A DNA stretch of 64,000 bases. Origin: Enterococcus durans NBRC 100479 = LMG 10746. GTDB lineage: Bacteria; Bacillota; Bacilli; Lactobacillales; Enterococcaceae. Under the pieces are notes generated by a model. The model made no database searches. It was not told the origin of the DNA and saw only the letters and a list, made by a program, of their open reading frames with translations. Position numbers and translations under genes: made by a program. Numbering within the stretch: position 1 is the stretch's first letter; every line of letters begins with the position of its first letter. The DNA is taken from the NCBI RefSeq assembly GCF_001544215.1, contig NZ_BCQB01000002.1:49760-113759 (forward strand), in the 5' to 3' direction. Below, one piece after another: positions 19,716-28,691 of this stretch.

Positions 19716-20402
19716 ATGAAAAACTTAACTAAACTGTGGGGAACATTGGTCACCCTACTGATCGTTGGTGCAGCCAGCTGGTATGGACTTGATCCATCCG
19801 CTCACGATACTTCGCAAAATCAAGTATCTGAGAATACGAAAATCACGGATAGTTCAATTGGACACCGAAGTTCTGTATTACCCACTAAAGCAGACTTAAA
19901 ACCCGTGGGAACCAACAGTGGGCCTCAAGAATCAGGTCCTGCCACTTTTACCAACAGCGAGCTAAAGGATACGTCAGAAGGCTGGATCAGCTACGATCCG
20001 TTTGATCATTTGAAACGACCAACTGGCGCAGAAGCTTTATTGAAAAAAGCAATGATCAATACTGGAACCAGTGCTAATCGAAAAATACGCCCACCTGGTT
20101 TCATCTCTGGTCCAAAATACGATCATTCCCGTGGTCATTTGATCGCAAAACAGTTTGGTGGTAGCGGTGATGACCCTAAAAATTTGGTCACTTTATATCA
20201 GTATCCTGTAAATGATCCATATATGAACTATTATGAATTAAAAATTCGTCATGCTTTGAATAAAGGGGAAACGATCCGCTACCGTGTGATTCCTCAATAT
20301 TCAGGACAAGAATTGATCCCGGAAATCATCATTTTAGAGGCAAAAGGACTGGCACCTAACACAACGATCGATTTCAAAGTAGTTATCCCAAATAAAAAGT
20401 AG
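19716..20402 (+). CDS. secreted DNA/RNA non-specific endonuclease
   Basis: This is a NUC1-family nuclease of 228 residues. A signal or anchor segment (LWGTLVTLLIVGAASWYGL) is followed by a Ser/Asn-rich linker. The beta-beta-alpha-metal nuclease domain then has the active-site motif YDHSRGHLIA, containing the general-base His, and DDPKNLVTLYQY, containing the metal-binding Asn. It resembles pneumococcal EndA, a membrane-anchored nuclease for extracellular DNA. I start at ATG 19716 with AGGTG upstream. It is immediately followed by a coupled small gene. Confidence 0.9.
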   Translation: MKNLTKLWGTLVTLLIVGAASWYGLDPSAHDTSQNQVSENTKITDSSIGHRSSVLPTKADLKPVGTNSGPQESGPATFTNSELKDTSEGWISYDPFDHLKRPTGAEALLKKAMINTGTSANRKIRPPGFISGPKYDHSRGHLIAKQFGGSGDDPKNLVTLYQYPVNDPYMNYYELKIRHALNKGETIRYRVIPQYSGQELIPEIIILEAKGLAPNTTIDFKVVIPNKK

Positions 20403-20780
20403 GTGTTTATTCTGTTTGAGCAGTTATCCAAAAAAAAATATTCCCTTGACGAGACACTCGAATGGTTAAGAAAAAAACAAATCGATGCTTTCGAAGAATT
20501 AGTGTTCTTTCCCCCACTACCGCATTTAAAAAATAGTATCTTTTCAACAATGGCTGACCAATCTTCTGATACCCTATTTTTCGAGCAACTATTCACTAAC
20601 TATCGGTTGGTGGCTCGAACGATCGATGGCGATCATTTATTTGCGAATGAAGAACAAGTATTGTTGCTTCCACGTTCTCATTTTCCAGATGAGATTCTTC
20701 ATTTTCATGCTAGTTTCGCCCATCTACTAATTAAATACGCAAACTCTACTCAATCGATCACTTATTTTTTCTCTAAATAA
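20403..20780 (+). CDS. hypothetical protein coupled to the nuclease
   Basis: This is a 125-residue protein with no family I recognise. It starts at GTG 20403, the base right after the nuclease stop, and has no separate ribosome binding site, so it must depend on translational coupling if expressed. It is rich in Phe, His and acidic residues and shows no signal peptide; the pI looks mildly acidic. A cytoplasmic nuclease inhibitor would fit the arrangement, but there is no homology evidence for it. Confidence 0.6.
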   Translation: MFILFEQLSKKKYSLDETLEWLRKKQIDAFEELVFFPPLPHLKNSIFSTMADQSSDTLFFEQLFTNYRLVARTIDGDHLFANEEQVLLLPRSHFPDEILHFHASFAHLLIKYANSTQSITYFFSK

Positions 20781-20833
20781 AATCATTTGATCGATTGGTC
20801 AGTTCAAAGGAGCACTACTTCAAATAAACCAAA

Positions 20834-21004
20834 ATAGAGCGTGGGACAAATCTAAAAATCAGGTTTGCTACAGACTCGCGAATAAACGGCGTCCAAAAAT
20901 CAAGTTTTTCGGAAATTTCAAAAAAAAAAACGAACAATACAAAAAACGTATTGTTCGTTTTTTTTCAATTTCTCAAACCTGAACGACTTTTGTCTCGACC
21001 TCTA
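20834..21004. repeat. modular stem-loop repeat, type II interior
   Basis: The left end is that of the 9059 copy (AGCGTGGGACAAATCTAAAA). The interior is different: a perfect ACGAACAATAC/GTATTGTTCGT hairpin with A and T runs, ending in TTTTGTCTCGACCTC. The hairpin with its T run can act as terminator for the nuclease unit. The same interior occurs at 59756-59887 and 63908-63948. Confidence 0.85.
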
Positions 21005-21171
21005 TTGGATTTACTCGATTCATCCTTGTATTGAATGGATACAACCATACTAAAAAACAGGTTTTTACTTTGTGGAATCTTTTTTAAGATACGATACCAT
21101 TTCCAAATTAGCTATTCTTAGTGTTGTTCAGGCGGGTCCTCACAATCGCCAACTTCTTTTTACTATGTTTT

Positions 21172-21687
21172 TCAATGCGGAAAAGCGTCATTTAAATTTT
21201 TCAAATCAGCAATATCGATATCCCGCAAATCATATCCATCATGGAACAATCTTTGTCCTGCAACAGAAACACAAGGAATCGTCCTTCCTTCAAACACGCT
21301 ATCCGTGAACCAATCCGTCTGCAACTCAAACCAACCCCCCTCTGGATTCGCCTGTTTCATCTCTCCATCTTCAGCAATAATAAATGGGTGGATATCTATA
21401 GTTCCATGTATCGGATGATGCAATTCGACACGGCTTGGGCGCTGATCCATAGTGATTCGATACCCTAAACTCTCTAGTTCTTTAATCAATAACCCCTCAA
21501 AAGCTGCATCAAAATCAATATCAACATCTCTGTGTTTCCTTGTTTGCTTGCCAATGAGGACATCGATACCCCAGCCCCCTTCTACCCAATAGTGGATTTT
21601 CAAGTTGGTCATCAGATCGATGATTTTAAGGAAACTCTCTATGTCTACCGTACTTTTTTTATTATTATTGGATTCCATTGCTTCCAT
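21172..21687 (-). CDS. Lnu-type lincosamide nucleotidyltransferase homologue
   Basis: This 171-residue protein follows the small Lnu(A)/LinA pattern: YWVEGGWGIDVLIGKQTRKHRDVDIDFD (the nucleotidyltransferase GGWGxD and DxD metal motif), then LHHPIHGTIDIHP and QANPEGGWFELQTDWF. Family members adenylylate lincomycin and clindamycin. All visible catalytic acidic residues are present and there is no frame break. The start at ATG 21687 has only a weak GAAAGA site, and a second in-frame ATG at 21678 is possible. The neighbouring broken VOC gene suggests an accessory spot. Activity and substrate are not proven by sequence. Confidence 0.85.
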   Translation of the reverse strand: MEAMESNNNKKSTVDIESFLKIIDLMTNLKIHYWVEGGWGIDVLIGKQTRKHRDVDIDFDAAFEGLLIKELESLGYRITMDQRPSRVELHHPIHGTIDIHPFIIAEDGEMKQANPEGGWFELQTDWFTDSVFEGRTIPCVSVAGQRLFHDGYDLRDIDIADLKNLNDAFPH

Positions 21688-21789
21688 TTCTTTCTACATC
21701 AAATCTAGTTCTTCTTTCGTTACATCTTCCCTTTTTCTTTGATAACCTGACCCAAAAATATATAAAAATTCTCTTATCTGTTGAAAAAA

Positions 21790-22135
21790 TCATTTTTCCT
21801 CTTCGATGATCAGCATGCCCTGATCATCAAACTTCCAGTTAGGTCCATACGCAACTTCCCAATAGTAGCCATCAAGATCTTGAAAGTAACTACTGTTTAA
21901 TTGCCAAAGTTATTCCACTAAATCCACTATTCGTGATAATGGATGGGTTGTCCGCATTTATATCCTTGGCCAGACTATCGATCGAATACAGTTCCAATTT
22001 AGTTCCTTGCGTATCAAAAAAGACAATCGGTGGATTATTATCCTTCTCGAATGTTCTGAAACCGATGTTTTTATAAAAAGCCAGCGCTTTCTGTATATTA
22101 CTAACACCAAGACAAATAAGGTTGATTCTGTTCAT
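21790..22135 (-). pseudogene. VOC (glyoxalase/dioxygenase) family gene, internally deleted
   Basis: The first 79 codons encode a normal VOC N-terminal half (NRINLICLGVSNIQKALAFYKNIGF ... GFSGITLA), then a stop is reached at 21890. The conserved C-terminal end, YFQDLDGYYWEVAYGPNW, is still readable in another frame at 21793-21885. About 30 codons that normally lie between the halves are missing. The simplest reading is a deletion with frame change, so the gene is non-functional. Confidence 0.85.
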
Positions 22136-22308
22136 CTTATCCCTCCGTTATTAATCTATTTTTTACGACTACTTTTTACCTTCTATGGATATTTCGAAGC
22201 CTTACTTTATTGCCCTCTTTAAAAAATGAGTATTCCCCTTAGAAAAGCTTCCGTCTAAGGAATTTATTTCTTTAAGATGATATCCCTTACATTTCTGTAA
22301 ACAAGCAA

Positions 22309-22330
22309 GTATCCTTTTCCAAAAGGATAC
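22309..22330. terminator. perfect 10-bp palindrome after the ABC permease
   Basis: GTATCCTTTT/AAAAGGATAC with a two-base centre lies 47 bases beyond the permease stop. It has no strong T run, so it may be a weak terminator or a protein site. Confidence 0.4.
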
Positions 22331-22376
22331 CATTTAACCAACCGTTGTTCAAAAATTTAACTAGTCGAGTCTGACA

Positions 22377-23537
22377 TTACGCTAAGCTTAACTTTTTCAT
22401 TCGTAAATATACCAACAAATCGCTCCCAAATTTCATTCCCAACATCACCATCGCAATCAAGCTGATATTAGCGATAAAAGAGTGAAAGAAAAACATGTTA
22501 TCCCGACTCATCCATAACAATACTTTGTCGATTTCAAAAGTGTTGATTGGGAAAAGATAAAGAATTTTGTTTGGTAGACCAGTCACAAGAAGTTGCTTCA
22601 ATGCTTGAGGGACAAAAAACAGCCCCAAAGAAATTGCCAACGCACTAAACGGCGAACTACACAAACTTGATACTAACATTGTAAAGCCTGAAACAAATAG
22701 TAAGCCGATAAGATGGAAGCAAATACCAAATATATATGTCTGTAACATATTCCATTCAAGAGGAAAATCGACTATTCGCCAATCTAGATTAGCCTGTACG
22801 CTTGTATCCCATCCACTAAATCCATAAAAACATCCAAATACAGTAAGAATAATCAATTGAGCTACCAAAAACGTACCGATAGTCAATACCGTGCCAACAA
22901 TAATTTTTGACCGGATCATTTTTGTTCGACCAAATCTGGTGGATAATAACAATGTAACTAAATTCTTTGATGTATCATTTGCAAATAAGATGGAACAAAA
23001 CAAGATGACAAATAAAGCAATCGGAATAAATGCGTTAGCGCTAACTTGTAATAGATCTGTCCAAGTCATAAAATTACCAATATAGATTGGAAATTTTTTT
23101 GTTTTATAACCGACATCGTGCATTGATAAGATCTTTACATTATCAATCGTATATGTTTTTTTTGCTCTAACTGAATCGATCATTTCCATGTAGATATCTT
23201 GTTCAGTAACAGGTGTAAAGGTATCGACAACCGTCCATTGGAAATAATCAAAAATTTGCTTTTTTTCTTTTACCTTTTCTTGGTAGATGTCCAAATAATC
23301 TGTGATGATCGTTTTTACTTTTTTATCTGTCAGTTCACCTTTGTACTTCTCTGCAAATTCTAGATTTCTTTCGCCAGCACTTCGCCCTGAAATTGATGAA
23401 TGCTTGTCACTCATCAATTGTGAGTGAAAAAAACCAATGAATATGATAGCCATAATACTCATCAATAGAACGACCCAAGCACCAATGAATGATTTATTTT
23501 TAAAGATCTTTAAAAATTCAAATTTTAAAATCTGCAT
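22377..23537 (-). CDS. ABC-2 type transporter permease
   Basis: This 386-residue membrane protein has one N-terminal hydrophobic segment (residues 17-37), a large extracellular domain of about 110 residues rich in Lys and Glu, and then five or so hydrophobic segments. This is the ABC-2 permease layout of peptide or antibiotic exporters. The ATG at 23537 has AGGAG immediately upstream and lies four bases after the ATPase stop. It is the last gene of the acyltransferase-sigma-ABC unit. Confidence 0.85.
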   Translation of the reverse strand: MQILKFEFLKIFKNKSFIGAWVVLLMSIMAIIFIGFFHSQLMSDKHSSISGRSAGERNLEFAEKYKGELTDKKVKTIITDYLDIYQEKVKEKKQIFDYFQWTVVDTFTPVTEQDIYMEMIDSVRAKKTYTIDNVKILSMHDVGYKTKKFPIYIGNFMTWTDLLQVSANAFIPIALFVILFCSILFANDTSKNLVTLLLSTRFGRTKMIRSKIIVGTVLTIGTFLVAQLIILTVFGCFYGFSGWDTSVQANLDWRIVDFPLEWNMLQTYIFGICFHLIGLLFVSGFTMLVSSLCSSPFSALAISLGLFFVPQALKQLLVTGLPNKILYLFPINTFEIDKVLLWMSRDNMFFFHSFIANISLIAMVMLGMKFGSDLLVYLRMKKLSLA

Positions 23538-23541
23538 TCTC

Positions 23542-24408
23542 CTAAAACTCCGTTCTGAAATAATAGAGGTATAGATCCTCTAGATTTGCTTTAGCTTGGA
23601 CCGCATTATTTGCTGGTTTTTTTGCGGATATTATCCGTAATACCACATCATCTCCCTCATATTTTTGATTACTGATAGAAAAACTGTGATAATACGATTT
23701 CATTTCTCTCTGTGTTGTTCTCACTTCCCAAACACTATTTTCAATATTTTTCAGTAATTGATTCACGGAACCACGATCCTGGATAACTCCCTTATTTAAA
23801 ACAAGTACCTCATCCGAAATAGATTCAACATCCGAAACAATATGAGTGGATAAAATGATTATCTTGTTATCTGATAACGAACTGATCAAATTTTGGAATC
23901 TCACCCGTTCTTTCGGATCTAACCCAACTGTAGGTTCATCAAGAATCAACACTTCGGGGTCATTGATCATCGCTTGTGCAATACCTAAACGTTGCTTCAT
24001 TCCACCTGAATATTTCTTGATTTTCTTGTCTTTTTGCTCCGATAACCCAACTAAATCAAGTAATTCCAAGGATCTCTGTTTCGCTAACTTTCCTCTTAAG
24101 CCTTTTAATGCAGCGATATAGAGCATAAACTTCAATCCTGTAAAGTCTGCATAATAACTGAAATCTTGGGGGAGAAATCCTAATACTGATCTAAACATTT
24201 CCTCATTTAACGAAATATCTTCACCATTGTAAATAATCTTCCCTTCATCTGCCTTAATTACTCCGCAAATCAGTCTGAACAACGTTGTTTTTCCTGAGCC
24301 ATTCGCCCCTAGTAATCCATAAACACCTGGATTTAAAGTAACTGATACATTTGTTAAAGCTTTTGCACCATCAAATGTTTTTGTTAAATTTTTTATTTCG
24401 AGTTTCAT
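23542..24408 (-). CDS. ABC transporter ATP-binding protein
   Basis: This 288-residue ATPase powers the permease at 22377. Walker A is GANGSGKTTLF, the Q-loop is in LGFLPQDFSYY, the signature is YSGGMKQRLG, and Walker B is VLILDEPTVGLDP. The start at ATG 24408 overlaps the stop of the upstream membrane-protein gene as ATGA, so translation is coupled. An alternative longer frame from 24498 has no support. Confidence 0.92.
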   Translation of the reverse strand: MKLEIKNLTKTFDGAKALTNVSVTLNPGVYGLLGANGSGKTTLFRLICGVIKADEGKIIYNGEDISLNEEMFRSVLGFLPQDFSYYADFTGLKFMLYIAALKGLRGKLAKQRSLELLDLVGLSEQKDKKIKKYSGGMKQRLGIAQAMINDPEVLILDEPTVGLDPKERVRFQNLISSLSDNKIIILSTHIVSDVESISDEVLVLNKGVIQDRGSVNQLLKNIENSVWEVRTTQREMKSYYHSFSISNQKYEGDDVVLRIISAKKPANNAVQAKANLEDLYLYYFRTEF

Positions 24409-25133
24409 ATGAATATTCCTCCCGTATGATGCTGTTTCATCATCTGTTTGGCTAACAATACCAATCCAAGTAACGTCATTACACATGTAATTGCCCAATA
24501 GTGAACTGGCAGCTCATAGACATTTAGTAAACCTTCCAATATTATCGTGAGCCCAACCATTGCTCCCGAACTCCCCCAAAGTAAAACAGTAGATAACTTT
24601 TTTCGTAAAACAGTGAATACAGAAAAAAGAACGATACAAAAAATATTGAATGGAACGAATAAGAAAAGAGCAAACTGCAAAAAAGAAACTGAAAAAAGCT
24701 CTTTGGCAAAAAGTGAGAGTACTATAATCAGTAATAGATCAAAACTCCCAAAAGCAAGCATCTTCATCGTTGTATGTTGTCTCAGATCATACTTAAAGGT
24801 CTGTTCTAGCTCCCACATATCGCTGGTATAACTCTTGAACAACGCATCTGTAAAAAAAACACCAGAAAATAAAACCAGACCTGTTATACCTTTTAGTACA
24901 TTCTCAAAATCCGTTTCAGTATTCGCATTTAAAAGTAACAGAGAAAAAATAAATAGAAATGTTTGTATCCCCCAAAGTTTCCATCCTACAAATCTTATCG
25001 CTGAAAAAAATAGACTTAGGTAAGATGTTTGGCTTAATTGATTTTTGAGCATTTGTTTTGTACCTAATTCAATTATCTTTTTTTCCAACTCATTTCGACC
25101 AGAACTTTTTTCTTTTCGCTCTATTTTATTCAA
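24405..25133 (-). CDS. membrane protein of the sigma-ABC operon
   Basis: This 242-residue protein has a charged cytoplasmic N-terminus of about 45 residues and then six probable membrane segments in three pairs. I recognise no named family. Its place directly after an ECF sigma gene (8-base overlap) and before an ABC ATPase makes it a candidate membrane anti-sigma factor or a second permease subunit; neither is proven. The start is TTG at 25133 with GGGAGG nine bases upstream. Confidence 0.75.
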   Translation of the reverse strand: MNKIERKEKSSGRNELEKKIIELGTKQMLKNQLSQTSYLSLFFSAIRFVGWKLWGIQTFLFIFSLLLLNANTETDFENVLKGITGLVLFSGVFFTDALFKSYTSDMWELEQTFKYDLRQHTTMKMLAFGSFDLLLIIVLSLFAKELFSVSFLQFALFLFVPFNIFCIVLFSVFTVLRKKLSTVLLWGSSGAMVGLTIILEGLLNVYELPVHYWAITCVMTLLGLVLLAKQMMKQHHTGGIFI

Positions 25134-25680
25134 AATAAAAGTCCTCCCTTTTTAATAATCTCTTTAGCTTATCTAGGCCTTGTTGAATTCTTGATTGAGC
25201 TGTGGCCACGCTTGTACCAGTAACCATTGCTACTTCTTTCACCTTCATGTCATAGTAAAATCGCAAGATGAGTGCTTCTCGTTGATATTCTGGGAGAGCA
25301 TCTAAAGCATTCTGGATCTCATCCCCTTTACTATCCGCTACTTCTTTATTTTTTGAGTTTAGATTGGAGTGATCAGCATAGGATTCATCAAACTCCGATT
25401 CTTCAAACTTCTGTTTTTTGCTGTAATTATTGCATGCATTTACCGCTACAGTGAAAAGGTAATTGAAAAATTTCCCAGAAAATTTATAGGAATCAATGTT
25501 ACTTATCACTTTTAAAAACACATCCTGCGTCAGATCTTCTGCTAAAATCGTGTTCCCAAAAAATCTTCTTCTGCAGTAATTGAAGATTGTATCGTAATAT
25601 TTTTCTACTAGTAGTCCCCATGCATCTACGTCTCCCGATTTAATTCTCAATATTATTACGTAATCTTTGATTGCTCTCAC
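25126..25680 (-). CDS. ECF-type RNA polymerase sigma factor
   Basis: This 184-residue sigma-70 family protein has region 2 (LVEKYYDTIFNYCRRRF, LAEDLTQDVFLKVISNI) and region 4 (LPEYQREALILRFYYDMKVKEVAMVTGTSVATAQSRIQQGL) joined by a long acidic linker. No region 1 or 3 is present. The only standard start is GTG 25680, which lies inside the Shine-Dalgarno GAGGAGGTGA. In-frame ATC at 25671 is eight bases beyond GGAGG and fits the family N-terminus better. It lies between a membrane acyltransferase and an ABC transporter, suggesting an envelope-stress response. Confidence 0.88.
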   Translation of the reverse strand: MRAIKDYVIILRIKSGDVDAWGLLVEKYYDTIFNYCRRRFFGNTILAEDLTQDVFLKVISNIDSYKFSGKFFNYLFTVAVNACNNYSKKQKFEESEFDESYADHSNLNSKNKEVADSKGDEIQNALDALPEYQREALILRFYYDMKVKEVAMVTGTSVATAQSRIQQGLDKLKRLLKREDFYFE

Positions 25681-25687
25681 CTCCTCG

Positions 25688-26722
25688 CTAGTTTTTTTTA
25701 TTTTGTGAAATCACTCTATTTTTTAAAAAATGAACACCAGAAGAGCGTTTCTTTACGTATCTGTAAAGTCTGATGCCTACTATAGGGATAGTGACCCCTA
25801 GTATCCCACGACAAACTCCGTACATAGGACTTATCTCATTTTGCACTAAATTAAATAATTGGATTGGAATCATGTGAAGCAAAGATATTCCTTGACTATA
25901 GGACTTTATGCTTTCAAAATCTCGATTTGTATTTTTAGAAAGTAAAAGAATAGCAAACAAGCAGCCACAAAATACAATCGTAAAATACATAAAATTCTTA
26001 TCTATTCCTTGATTTCGAAAAACAAGAATTCCCTCTACTACTCCTAACAAACCAGATATGACCAATCCCAAGTAAAACTTATTTTTCCTTTCTACTAATC
26101 TATTTCTATTATCCGCTAAATAGCAGCCAACCAAAACAAAAATCGGATTGAAAAACAACCCATTTCTCGTTGTAAGGAATAAATCTAAATACTTATGTAA
26201 AATCGAAACTACGGTGTGATTAGATATATATGCTGAATATGTCTCCAATGAACCTACAATGAATAGTCCGCAACAAATACTAAACGTACAGCTATAACCA
26301 AGTTTATTGATACCTATTCTGACAAACAATAGTGAAAAAAGTAGAGCTGGAAAATACCACAGATGATAAAAACTTCCTGAATAAAGAAAGCTGAAAACTA
26401 CGACTATAGGTAAATAGTTCCATTGATTATCCATTGACTGACTTATCAATTGAATGCCAAAAGGTATGTATAGCAGAAAAAATTTAAAGTACGTCTTTAG
26501 TATTTTTACTAAACATCTTTTTTTATAGCCTGACTTAGGGGCGTTTACGTGAAAAAAATAAGCATTATTGATAAAGAAAAAAGGGACAGCTAACCGACAG
26601 ATCATACTTTTCAAGATGAAGTGTGCAATTGGGTTTCCTATAACCGTTCCAGAATGAATCATTACCACAAAAATAGTCGCAACAAACTGAGCGAGGTATA
26701 GTTTCTGATTTTTATTTTCCAT
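25688..26722 (-). CDS. membrane acyltransferase, family 3
   Basis: This 344-residue protein has about ten hydrophobic segments and begins YLAQFVATIFVVMIHSG, the conserved start of acyltransferase-3 and VanT-type membrane domains, including the His of the VMIHSG motif. The LPxFF-type loop (RLAVPFFFINNAYFF) is also present. Relatives O-acetylate cell-surface glycans; no SGNH domain is fused here. The ATG at 26722 has GAAGGGAG upstream. It is the first gene of the unit with the ECF sigma gene, which starts eight bases after its stop. Confidence 0.84.
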   Translation of the reverse strand: MENKNQKLYLAQFVATIFVVMIHSGTVIGNPIAHFILKSMICRLAVPFFFINNAYFFHVNAPKSGYKKRCLVKILKTYFKFFLLYIPFGIQLISQSMDNQWNYLPIVVVFSFLYSGSFYHLWYFPALLFSLLFVRIGINKLGYSCTFSICCGLFIVGSLETYSAYISNHTVVSILHKYLDLFLTTRNGLFFNPIFVLVGCYLADNRNRLVERKNKFYLGLVISGLLGVVEGILVFRNQGIDKNFMYFTIVFCGCLFAILLLSKNTNRDFESIKSYSQGISLLHMIPIQLFNLVQNEISPMYGVCRGILGVTIPIVGIRLYRYVKKRSSGVHFLKNRVISQNKKN

Positions 26723-26821
26723 ATTTCTCCCTTCTGTTTTTGACCTTTCACTAGTAATGAACAACTAGGTTCCCAAAATCATTTAAACATTAGGGATTTT
26801 TAATAAAAAACGACCAGATTT

Positions 26822-26893
26822 TAAAAATGGACCTTAGATAATGGTTTCACTGACATTTTTTACCAGTGTCTATTATCTAAGATCCATTTTATT
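26822..26893. repeat. long interrupted inverted repeat upstream of the sigma operon
   Basis: AAAATGGACCTTAGATAAT pairs with ATTATCTAAGATCCATTTT with one small bulge, and an inner CACTG/CAGTG stem caps it. The minus-strand copy ends in TTTTT, so it could terminate or attenuate transcription entering the acyltransferase-sigma operon. Confidence 0.6.
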
Positions 26894-26926
26894 TTGGAAT
26901 CATTCTTCGTATTCAACTATCATTTT

Positions 26927-27115
26927 TGTGTCATTTAAGTTAGAGTTATTGCTTGATAAAATGAATGTGGACAAATCTAAAAATCAGTTTTGCTACAGAT
27001 GCTCAAATAACCACCGTCGTTTGCGAATTTTTCTATTCCTAAAATCTCATTCTCGGAACCAATAAAAGAAATAAAAAATCAAATGATTTTTTCTGGAATT
27101 TCTCATTCATATAGG
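26927..27115. repeat. second repeat family, chimeric copy
   Basis: Its left part GTGTCATTTAAGTTAGAG and right part CTCATTCTCGGAACCAA also occur at 31698-31843. The middle here holds a left end of the type I/II stem-loop repeat (GGACAAATCTAAAAATCAG, GCTACAGA, AAATAAC). It fills the region between the acyltransferase operon and bglA, where I see no gene. Confidence 0.65.
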
Positions 27116-27226
27116 AAGCTTTTTTCTCAATGCTATGACATCATTTCCAATTAAATAACCCGCCTCTCATAGTTAACGAGAGTATTTTTTGATCGTAAGC
27201 TAATCGATGACAATGGAATCTGTTTC

Positions 27227-28672
<1,446 letters not shown>

Positions 28673-28691
28673 TTATCTTTTCCCGCCTTTC

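Noticed and set aside
27164..27190. Plus-strand terminator CTCTC/GAGAG with T run
   Set aside because: No plus-strand gene precedes it and the stem is only five pairs.
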